Positions 1 through 6,364 of a stretch of DNA of 16,097 bases are shown here, one piece after another. Under the pieces are notes generated by a model. The model was not told the origin of the DNA and did no database searches. It saw only the letters and a program-made list of their open reading frames with translations. Numbering within the stretch: position 1 is the stretch's first letter; the number at the start of each line of letters is the position of its first letter. The stretch spans positions 1 through 16,097 of the forward strand of contig JAITPB010000157.1 of the NCBI GenBank assembly GCA_031289625.1, read 5' to 3'. The stretch is from Clostridiales bacterium. Its GTDB lineage: Bacteria; Bacillota; Clostridia; Lachnospirales; WQUN01. The position numbers and the translations under genes are program-made.

Positions 1-1709
1 GGCAAATTTTTGCGACGCGCCAGGCAGGGCTTATGGCCGGGTTTACAGACGTGTTTCTCCTCTCCGAGCCTTTGGCGGCCGCCATTGAATACGGATATCG
101 GCAGGGATACGCGCAGACTTTGCTGGTCTATGACTTGGGCGGCGGCACGCTGGACGCCTGCGTACTGCAAGTTTCGAAGGACGAAAACGGGCAGGAAATT
201 TTTCAGGAGCTTTCGGACGTCGGCGATATGAATTTAGGCGGCGATGATTTTGACGCGGAACTCATCCGGTGGATGAAAGAACGTTTTCATGAGATGAACG
301 GCGTCGATTTGGACGCGCTGGACAGCGCGCAGCGCAAACGCGTCATGCAGAAATTAAAGCAGGAAGCCGAACAGATTAAGAAAAAATTATCCGGAACCAA
401 TAAAGTTTCCGTGCGCATCCATCCGCTGATCATCCATGACGGCGTGCCCAAAAATCTTTCGCTGGAATTGAGCCGGGAAGAATTTGAGGCCATGATCCGC
501 AAATATGTGGATCGCAGCCGCGAGATTGTGGAAGAGGCGCTCAAGCGGGCGTCCAGGCAGACGGATGAAATTTCCAAAGTGATTCTGGTGGGCGGCTCCA
601 CGCTCATCCCCATGGTCAAACGCATGGTGGCCGGTTTTATCAAAGAGCCGTACCGGGCGACGGATCCCGCCAAAAGCGTGGCCATGGGCGCGGCCATTTA
701 CAATTATCTGATCCATTTGCCGAACAGCAATGTCAAAGTCGGGCAGATCACCCGCCAAATTTTCGGCACGGAAGCGGTTATCAATATTTCGACGATGGAA
801 AGGCGTTTGATTCCCATTATTCCGATGGGCAGCCCCATTCCCGGCAAGTTTACGGACAACAATTTCGCCAGCATGTCCGGCGCGTCACGGGTCAATGTAG
901 ACGTGTACGAATGGGAGCAGGGGCATGAAGACGATCGGAAATACGTCGGCAGTGTCATGCTCACAGGCCTTTCCGGTACGACGCAGGTGGAAATCACCTA
1001 TGCGCTGGATGAAAACAACCTCTTCGAAGTGTTTGTCATGGATATGGCGAGCGGAAGGACAGAGCGCACGGAATTTGACCGGACGAAATCCGCCGCGGCG
1101 CCGCCCGTCAGGGAAGCGAAGGCGGCGGCCCTGGAACGTGTCAATGTCGTATTTTTGATTGACACCACGGGCAGTATGGATACCTATATCAACGGCGTCA
1201 AGGACAGGGCGATAGAATTTTCCAATATCCTGGCTTCCAAAGGCGCGCAGTTTAAACTGGGGCTTATCGGGTTCGGGGACTTGCTGGAAAAAGAAAAGCC
1301 CAGCGTGTACAATTTTACGGATGACGTACCCCGGTTCCAAAAGCAAGTCAAAAATATCCCGCGGACATATGGCGGCGACATTCCCGAATCGTCCCTGGAC
1401 GCGCTGGAAACCGGCGTCGAATTGATACAGTCCTCCGGCGTGGAAACAGCAGGCAAAACAATTTTTATTCTGATCACGGACGCGCCGCCGCATTCGCCTA
1501 CGGAGAGCGGCAAAAGTGTCGGCGATGTTTGCCAGATGCTGGAAAGCCATGGTGTGACCGCCTATGTCGTGGCCCGGAAAGACCGGGAAAGCATTGAAGC
1601 CTACGACCCCCTGACGAAGCCCTATGGAAAATATTACGACTTAAATGACAAATTTTTTGACATTCTGGACAACATCGCTTTAAGCATCGCGGAACTGATT
1701 CGCCTGTGA
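1..1709 (+). CDS. Hsp70-family ATPase fused to a C-terminal vWA domain (5' end outside the window)
   Basis: Seen: the frame is open from base 3 and begins inside an Hsp70 ATPase domain, with a TRQAG...LLSEPLAAAIEYG segment typical of DnaK. The phosphate-2 loop DLGGGTLD is at bases 132-155 and the adenosine-binding loop VILVGGST at 579-602. A short beta-rich stretch (about 890-1070) resembles a reduced substrate-binding domain. The alpha-helical lid expected next is absent. After an Ala-rich linker a vWA domain starts near 1135, with a complete metal site: DTTGS at 1161-1175, GGDIPES from 1371 and ITDAPPH at 1473-1493. Known: Hsp70 binds unfolded or assembled clients under ATP control, and MIDAS-type vWA domains bind protein ligands through a metal. 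Inference: an ATP-gated, metal-dependent protein-binding or remodelling factor, probably cytoplasmic. Roughly the first 130-140 residues lie outside. The next gene overlaps it by four bases. Confidence 0.9.
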   Translation, partial: QIFATRQAGLMAGFTDVFLLSEPLAAAIEYGYRQGYAQTLLVYDLGGGTLDACVLQVSKDENGQEIFQELSDVGDMNLGGDDFDAELIRWMKERFHEMNGVDLDALDSAQRKRVMQKLKQEAEQIKKKLSGTNKVSVRIHPLIIHDGVPKNLSLELSREEFEAMIRKYVDRSREIVEEALKRASRQTDEISKVILVGGSTLIPMVKRMVAGFIKEPYRATDPAKSVAMGAAIYNYLIHLPNSNVKVGQITRQIFGTEAVINISTMERRLIPIIPMGSPIPGKFTDNNFASMSGASRVNVDVYEWEQGHEDDRKYVGSVMLTGLSGTTQVEITYALDENNLFEVFVMDMASGRTERTEFDRTKSAAAPPVREAKAAALERVNVVFLIDTTGSMDTYINGVKDRAIEFSNILASKGAQFKLGLIGFGDLLEKEKPSVYNFTDDVPRFQKQVKNIPRTYGGDIPESSLDALETGVELIQSSGVETAGKTIFILITDAPPHSPTESGKSVGDVCQMLESHGVTAYVVARKDRESIEAYDPLTKPYGKYYDLNDKFFDILDNIALSIAELIRL

Positions 1710-2887
1710 CAGTCCCTGAACTTTTGCTCTGCATTTCCCAGGAAGAAAACACGGCGCCTTTTCCCTTGGGCGGTGTCAAAATATATGCATTGGAAGAAGC
1801 TCTGTTCCACACGTTTCATCATTGGAAAGAAGCAGCGGAGGAATTTTGCGGCGCCGGGTTCATCGAATGGGTAGACGAGACGCTGCATTTGCCGTCCTGC
1901 GCCGCCAAAATTCGGGAAATAGCCGGGCTGTCTTCTTTTCAGGAAAAACTGCTGGCCTTCTGCCGCCTTCTGCCGTACTTTGAGGAAAAAGATTTGCTCA
2001 AGCTCAAGGCCGAAGCCACGGCCTGGGAAAAACGCCTGGAATGGGAAAAATGGAAAGAGCAAGGCGATTTCTTTTTGCGGCAGGGCTATCCGGAAAAATC
2101 TCTCGTGTTTTACCGCAAGGCGATCGAAAAAGAACCCCGCGCCGATCTGTTCAACAATATGGCGGTGGCGCTAACACAGCTCCGGCGGTATCCGGAAGCG
2201 GTTGAACGCTTCCGGCAGGCCCTGGACTTGCGGCCAGATCATCCGCGGTTGCTGATGAATTATGCGGAAGCCGCCATATTCGCCAAGGATCTCGAAGCGG
2301 CCAAGCAAACATTGGAAACGCTGGCGCAATTTCACTCGCACAGATTTTATCCGGACGCCGCCGAGATGAACCGGCTCTACGGAGAATTGAGCTGGGCGTC
2401 TCATCAATTTACCGCCGCGGAGGGATATTTCAAAAAAGCGCTCGAACTCAAACCAGATCCCGATTGCTTCTACCGCCTGTCGGATCTGTATACGGCGCTA
2501 AAACGGTTTGACAGCGCGCTGGATGTTATCCGCCATGTTCATCCGAAAGATCCGGCCTATTGGCTGAAGCGGGCCGAAATTATGGCGGCGTCCGGCCAGC
2601 CGCGCGAGGCCGTCGCCGCGATTGAAAGCGCGCTCATTTCTTATCCCCATGAAATCAAACTTTGGATCCGGCTGGCGGAATACTGTCGGCTAAACCATGA
2701 CTTAACCCGCGCCGCGCCGGCGGCTCTTCAAGCGCTGTCGATCGATCCCGCAAACCCGGCGGCGCGCTTCGAAAACGCGCGCGTCAAAAAAGCCCTCGGC
2801 AAGACAAGAGAGTATCAAGCGGAACTGCGTCAACTGCTGGCCTCCCTGAAGGACGCCTACCGGGAAAGCGACGCGGCGGAGGTGTAA
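1706..2887 (+). CDS. TPR-repeat protein coupled to the Hsp70-vWA gene
   Basis: Seen: 393 residues starting at GTG inside a GTGA overlap with the upstream stop, which indicates translational coupling. Residues 1-110 form a non-repeat N-terminal domain I do not recognise. From about residue 116 to 385 there are about seven degenerate tetratricopeptide units, for example YPEKSLVFYRKAIEKEP, YPEAVERFRQALDLRPDHP, FTAAEGYFKKALELKPDP and REAVAAIESALISYP. There is no signal peptide or membrane segment, so it is probably cytoplasmic. Known: TPR proteins often bind Hsp70 tails or act as assembly scaffolds. Inference: it is the dedicated partner or co-chaperone of the Hsp70-vWA protein. The repeat family is certain, the function is not. 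Confidence 0.85.
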   Translation: MTVPELLLCISQEENTAPFPLGGVKIYALEEALFHTFHHWKEAAEEFCGAGFIEWVDETLHLPSCAAKIREIAGLSSFQEKLLAFCRLLPYFEEKDLLKLKAEATAWEKRLEWEKWKEQGDFFLRQGYPEKSLVFYRKAIEKEPRADLFNNMAVALTQLRRYPEAVERFRQALDLRPDHPRLLMNYAEAAIFAKDLEAAKQTLETLAQFHSHRFYPDAAEMNRLYGELSWASHQFTAAEGYFKKALELKPDPDCFYRLSDLYTALKRFDSALDVIRHVHPKDPAYWLKRAEIMAASGQPREAVAAIESALISYPHEIKLWIRLAEYCRLNHDLTRAAPAALQALSIDPANPAARFENARVKKALGKTREYQAELRQLLASLKDAYRESDAAEV

Positions 2888-2950
2888 ATGGCCGCGAAGC
2901 CGGACGCCATTCTTTCGTCCTCACGCCGAAAAAAATCCAAAGAACAGTAA
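2888..2950 (+). CDS. Possible 20-residue basic peptide after the TPR gene
   Basis: Seen: the TPR stop TAA is followed directly by ATG, and GGAGG lies at 2878-2882, five bases before that ATG. The frame encodes 20 residues, MAAKPDAILSSSRRKKSKEQ, and ends in TAA at 2948-2950. The same TAA-ATG junction is used by a real gene pair near 13634. It could be a genuine small coupled product, the stump of a lost third operon gene, or chance. There is no homology I recognise. Confidence 0.25.
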   Translation: MAAKPDAILSSSRRKKSKEQ

Positions 2951-3003
2951 CGCGCCAAAGTTATCGCGAGTCGTTTGCCCGCGTGCCTGTCTGCTATTTT
3001 CTC

Positions 3004-3032
3004 TTGACGCACCGCTTGATGTATGGTATTGT
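3004..3032 (+). promoter_or_regulatory. Sigma-A-type promoter of the Rrf2 gene
   Basis: TTGACG at 3004-3009 and TATTGT at 3027-3032 are separated by 17 bases and lie about 40 bases before the start codon. An AGGTGG Shine-Dalgarno site at 3056-3061 leaves seven bases to the ATG at 3069. I see no clear Rrf2/IscR-type palindrome over the promoter. Confidence 0.6.
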
Positions 3033-3068
3033 GAAAAACGAATACATAGGAAATCAGGTGGATTTATT

Positions 3069-3509
3069 ATGAGGTTATCAGCGAAAACCAAATATGGGCT
3101 GTCCGCGCTCATCAGCATGGCCGCTAACGCGTCCGCGGGTGAGAGTGTGACGGTGGTCAGCCTCGCCAAAAAATTAGACATTTCAAAAATATACCTGGAG
3201 CAGGTCTTTTCGCTGCTGAAACGGGCGGGCCTGGTCACGTCTATTAAAGGCGCCCAGGGCGGCTACCAATTGTCCCGCGATCCGAAAGACATCACGGTCT
3301 ATGAAATTCTTTCCGCCATAGAGACCGCCATGTTTGAAAAAACGAAGATCAGTGAATTGGAGCCGGACGACGCCATCGGTATGACCATACTGAAAAATGT
3401 TTTCAATCCCATTGACGACTGCCTGAAACAAACATTGACGCGCATCGCGCTGGGTGAACTGGCGGCGGAGGCGCGGGATCGGCTCGAAGGGTATATGTAT
3501 TATCTTTAG
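3069..3509 (+). CDS. Rrf2-family transcriptional regulator without the Fe-S cysteines
   Basis: Seen: 146 residues. The N-terminal winged helix has the family hallmarks: MRLSAKTKYGLSAL, a recognition-helix region LAKKLDISKIYLEQVFSLL and the wing KGAQGGYQLSR at about residues 60-70. In IscR, NsrR and RsrR three cysteines in the region after the wing hold an iron-sulphur cluster. Here the whole protein has one cysteine, C118, so a three-cysteine cluster is not possible. Inference: it senses something else, as the cysteine regulator CymR does, or acts as a constitutive regulator. It stands alone with its own promoter. The gene on its 3' side is convergent and its stop codon is only two bases away, so the neighbours do not reveal a target. 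Confidence 0.9.
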   Translation: MRLSAKTKYGLSALISMAANASAGESVTVVSLAKKLDISKIYLEQVFSLLKRAGLVTSIKGAQGGYQLSRDPKDITVYEILSAIETAMFEKTKISELEPDDAIGMTILKNVFNPIDDCLKQTLTRIALGELAAEARDRLEGYMYYL

Positions 3510-3511
3510 TC

Positions 3512-4282
3512 CTATGGTTTGATAAAAAGATAGTCAATGACCGCCAGATACTCCCGAAAATAATAATTGGGCCAAAAATAGAACGGTTTTGACGCGGCAG
3601 CCAGGCACTGCGCATCGAGGCCGGTTTTTTTCGCGGCATAGGCCGATCGGAACGCGTGAAACCGGTTGGTGACAAACACGGTATTGTACGCCCGTCCGCC
3701 GAAATATTCGTCGAGCAGCTCTTTGGTAAAGACAAAATTTTCCGTTGTATTGGCAGCCCGGCGTTCCCGTAAAATTTTGTCCGCCGGGACGCCGCAGGCG
3801 ATTAGATACGTGGCCATTGCGTCGGCTTCCGTAATTTTTTCGCTGGGGCCTTGTCCGCCGCTGACCACCAGAAGACAGTTCTGGTTCTCTTCGTAATATT
3901 GCAGGGCTTTGTCCAGACGCGCCGCCAGCGGGATGCTGATTCTGTCGCCCATCAGGCCAGCGCCCAAAACAATAATGACGTCCTGGCCCTGCGCGGGCGT
4001 ATGTACACTGTGCAGCATAGTCGCCGCAAAAAACACAAAAAAGCCCGCCAAGCCGACCGCGGCCAGCACGCCGGCGGCATAGGCGATGATGCGCCGGGAG
4101 CCGCCGCTGAAAAATTCTATCAAATGTTTTTCAAAAGCCAGCCACAACAGTACCAGGAGTCCCAACAGAAATGTCAGCAGGTTGCCGATATTAAAGGGAA
4201 GAATCATCAGGCAAACCGCGCCGTTGATGAGACAAAAAAGGGGAAAAAAACCTATTATCACTCGCGTCATTCGTATCGTCAT
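3512..4282 (-). CDS. YdcF/DUF218-family membrane protein (ElyC/SanA-like)
   Basis: Seen: 256 residues. Three hydrophobic segments occupy about residues 8-28, 33-50 and 67-90, followed by a DUF218 domain from about 100 to 240 with VIIVLGAG, VVSGGQGP, TEADAMATYL, GVPADKI and NTTENFVFTKELL, all hallmark stretches of the family. Known: ElyC and SanA act in envelope integrity and lipid-carrier or peptidoglycan homeostasis in Gram-negative bacteria, but the biochemical activity of most members is undetermined. The start at 4282 is the first available ATG after an in-frame stop; its GGAGG (4296-4300) is 13 bases away, longer than usual. M5 at 4270 is an alternative. Only 65 bases without an obvious terminator separate it from the upstream gene, so it is probably the second gene of the riboswitch-controlled unit. 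Confidence 0.85.
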   Translation of the reverse strand: MTIRMTRVIIGFFPLFCLINGAVCLMILPFNIGNLLTFLLGLLVLLWLAFEKHLIEFFSGGSRRIIAYAAGVLAAVGLAGFFVFFAATMLHSVHTPAQGQDVIIVLGAGLMGDRISIPLAARLDKALQYYEENQNCLLVVSGGQGPSEKITEADAMATYLIACGVPADKILRERRAANTTENFVFTKELLDEYFGGRAYNTVFVTNRFHAFRSAYAAKKTGLDAQCLAAASKPFYFWPNYYFREYLAVIDYLFIKP

Positions 4283-4347
4283 ATCGTATCATTTGCCTCC
4301 GCGTCATATTTTTCGCTTCGCCCGCCTGTTTTGCGCAGCAAACGGAT

Positions 4348-4725
4348 CTATTTTCCCTCATCATTTTTTTCGAGAGGGCTCATTCTCCGCAGAAGTTCCT
4401 TGCCGGAGAAATCCTCAACACTTTCATCGCTGTCAAACTCGATGACGCCGACGCATTGAAATCCCGTGTAGACAAAATATTTACCGGTCGCTTTTTCATA
4501 GACGAAGGAATATTTGGTGCCGTCCAATTCTTCCGCCCGAAAGGGAACCGGCGTCTGCTGGGGCGGGCTGACGGCGGCGCCCAGCGGGACGGGATTCTCC
4601 ATGCTTCGAGACATAGTGACGATCCCGGAGTCCAGTGTGCGATAACGTGTAAAGCCGATGATAAAGAGTACAACGATAAATATCGCCGGATACAGCGTCA
4701 GTATTTTTCGTACCGTTGCTTTCAT
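4348..4725 (-). CDS. Small membrane-anchored protein of unknown function behind a cyclic-dinucleotide riboswitch
   Basis: Seen: 125 residues starting MKATVRKILTLYP. One hydrophobic segment at about residues 8-25 has a basic residue cluster before it, suggesting an uncleaved anchor with the rest outside the cytoplasm. A proline-rich linker (AAVSPPQQTPVPF) leads into a compact region with ELDGTKYSFVYEKATGKYFVYTGFQCVGVI-type alternation that looks like a small beta domain, then an acidic, charged tail. I do not recognise a family. The ATG at 4725 is chosen because GGAGG lies ten bases upstream (4736-4740); an in-frame extension to 4836 would run through the terminator and aptamer. Regulation: riboswitch and terminator sit directly upstream. 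Inference: its level follows a cyclic dinucleotide. Confidence 0.75.
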   Translation of the reverse strand: MKATVRKILTLYPAIFIVVLFIIGFTRYRTLDSGIVTMSRSMENPVPLGAAVSPPQQTPVPFRAEELDGTKYSFVYEKATGKYFVYTGFQCVGVIEFDSDESVEDFSGKELLRRMSPLEKNDEGK

Positions 4726-4765
4726 GATGACGACGCCTCCATTAGAGTAAAGAATATAAGCATAT

Positions 4766-4796
4766 AAAAAGCCCCAAGGGCAGGACGCCTTGGGGC
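4766..4796 (-). terminator. Intrinsic terminator of the riboswitch expression platform
   Basis: On the minus strand a perfect nine-base-pair stem (GCCCCAAGG paired with CCTTGGGGC, + positions 4788-4796 and 4771-4779) with an eight-base loop is followed by five T's (+ 4766-4770). It lies between the aptamer and the start codon of the 125-residue gene, so it can switch transcription of that gene on or off. Whether the ligand promotes or prevents termination cannot be read reliably by eye. Confidence 0.85.
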
Positions 4797-4817
4797 CGCG
4801 TGTATTCCACGATTCAC

Positions 4818-4918
4818 CAGGCAACTCAGCCATCATAGCTCTTAGCCTCTCATTTCCATAGAAGCGCGAGCCTTAGATCTGAAGTTTTGCGTCCTCCCCT
4901 TTAAGGGAGTTTGCTCTT
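4818..4918 (-). promoter_or_regulatory. GEMM-I riboswitch aptamer (cyclic di-GMP or 3',3'-cGAMP)
   Basis: Seen on the minus strand, in the order and spacing of the GEMM-I family: GCAAAC (+ 4909-4914), a six-pair hairpin with loop UAAA, GGACGCAAA (ends near + 4886), a second long stem, and finally GAUGGCUGAGUUGCC (+ 4820 upward). The first hairpin has exactly the length of the one in the Vc2 RNA of Vibrio cholerae, but its loop is UAAA and not GNRA. The base before GCAAAC, which aligns with ligand-contacting G20 of Vc2, is A (+ 4915). Known: natural GEMM-I RNAs with A at this site prefer 3',3'-cGAMP, those with G prefer c-di-GMP. Family membership is firm; the ligand call is inference from one position. 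Confidence 0.85.
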
Positions 4919-4947
4919 ATCTGTTATCATGAGACATATCTATTCTT

Positions 4948-4975
4948 ATTATACTCTTTTATCGGCATAAAACAA
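4948..4975 (-). promoter_or_regulatory. Promoter of the riboswitch transcript
   Basis: The minus strand carries a perfect TATAAT (+ 4948-4953) and, 16 bases upstream, TTGTTT (+ 4970-4975). Transcription would start near + 4941, shortly before the aptamer. It lies immediately after the stop of the broken GT-C gene. Confidence 0.55.
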
Positions 4976-4983
4976 GATTTTTT

Positions 4984-6299
4984 TTATATGAAGGGCTTGC
5001 ATATATTTTTCCCGCCGTGTACTGTGTTGTACCACAGTATCGCTGTGTTCGCGTACCGCGCCAAGACAACGATGGTAAACGGATAAATGACAGCGTTCAG
5101 CCGGTGAAATTCAGCTGGCCCTTTCAGGATGTTCACGCCGATTTGTCCCGCCATGATCAATATCAAGATAAGCGAGTCCAATGGGATGCGCTTTTTTTGC
5201 GCGACGACAGCGGCGGATATAATGATTTCCAGCAATAAAAGCCAATAGATAAAATTGATATTGAAGGAATAGTAATCGCCGATTTGCAGGATATTTTTAT
5301 CCACGCCTTCTTTATAAGCGTCGTTGGAAAACCAGTAAAGCATGGATGTATGGCCCATTTTCAAACATTTCAACCATAAAAACCGGATAAATTCCGGCTT
5401 ATGGCGCCGAATGGCTTCCTGATTGAATGATCCGATTCGATTGACCGATCATAAGAAGCGAAATTTCTTTCCGTCTCAATCGCGGCGCCCAACGGCGATA
5501 GGCCGCCGTCGATTTGTTCCTGAAGGGCCTTTGCAATCTCTTGGTCGGAGTTGTCCTTGCAGATACCGGCTATCGCCACATCATAAAACTGATTGATATC
5601 CGAAACGCTGCTGAGGCCAAAATATTTGTTTTGCCATAGGTTCAGACCCATGTAGCCGAAAATCAGCGCCACACTCAGCATGAAAGCAATCAGCGCAGAT
5701 TTAGGCGGCGCCGTCCGTCTGTTCACACAAACGCCCGCCATCAGCAGGGCGGCGGCCACAAACAGAAATAAGCCGGACGGACGGATCATCGTGATGATCC
5801 AGGCGGCAGCCGACGCCCAGATGATGAATAGAGGCCGGTTTGTTTCCACATACCGGATCAGCAGAAACGCAAAAATAACAATACCAGAGATGGAAAAGGA
5901 TTCCGTCAGGAGCATTACGTGATAGTTTATGATAATGCTGGCGCAGCCGTAGACCACGACGGCGAAGCATTGCAAAAAGGCGTTCTCTATAAAATGTTCT
6001 GCTATGCGGTAAAAAAAATACATGCTGATAAAAAAAACCGCGATTTGTATGATACCGGCGAACAGGCGCATTTTATCGCCTTCTCCGCCGCTTAAAAAAC
6101 TGCACAGCATCAGAAAAAGCGGATACGCGGGCGTACGCAGCCTATCAACCTGTCCGGAGAGAATCCGGCTCCCGGCCTGCATATAGGATGCTGTGTCAAA
6201 AAGCGAGACAAAATTGAATTTAGGATAGTACTGAAGAGAATATAAAGCGTTTATCACGTACGCGATCCACAATGGGCCGAGTTTCATAAACTTTTTCAT
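4984..6299 (-). pseudogene. GT-C-type polytopic membrane glycosyltransferase, split by a frameshift
   Basis: Seen: the first part (6299 down to about 5440) encodes a multi-pass membrane protein with FDTASYMQAGSRILSG followed by DRLRTPAYPLFLML, the Asp and RTPxYP signature of ArnT/PMT-like GT-C enzymes, then many hydrophobic helices. Its frame ends in TGA at 5370. The continuation lies in another frame that is open from about 5448 to 4984 (QEAIRRHKPEFIRFLW, then three more hydrophobic segments). The two parts fit as one protein of about 435-440 residues, so an indel lies between about 5400 and 5450. Known: GT-C enzymes move sugars from polyprenyl phosphates to acceptors on the outer membrane face. 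The ATG at 6299 lacks a clear Shine-Dalgarno site. A gene 65 bases after ileS may be read through from it. It may be a real pseudogene or an assembly error. Confidence 0.7.
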
Positions 6300-6364
6300 C
6301 GCATCGGCGCGGAAACCTGCTCTTGTACGGGTGAGAATGCGCCTCACACTCCTTTTATACTCTG

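Noticed and set aside
4726..4836. N-terminal extension of the 125-residue protein up to 4836
   Set aside because: It would be encoded by the terminator and aptamer edge, while a good ribosome site precedes the ATG at 4725.
4984..5373. Separate 129-residue membrane protein
   Set aside because: It begins with a TTG without ribosome site, and its frame continues upstream with sequence fitting the GT-C protein; better read as the other half of a frameshifted gene.
6300..6340. Upstream ATT or GTG start for the GT-C gene using AGGAG after the ileS stop
   Set aside because: ATT starts are very rare, and the extra residues are unlike a membrane-protein N-terminus; kept ATG 6299 with the caveat of a weak ribosome site.
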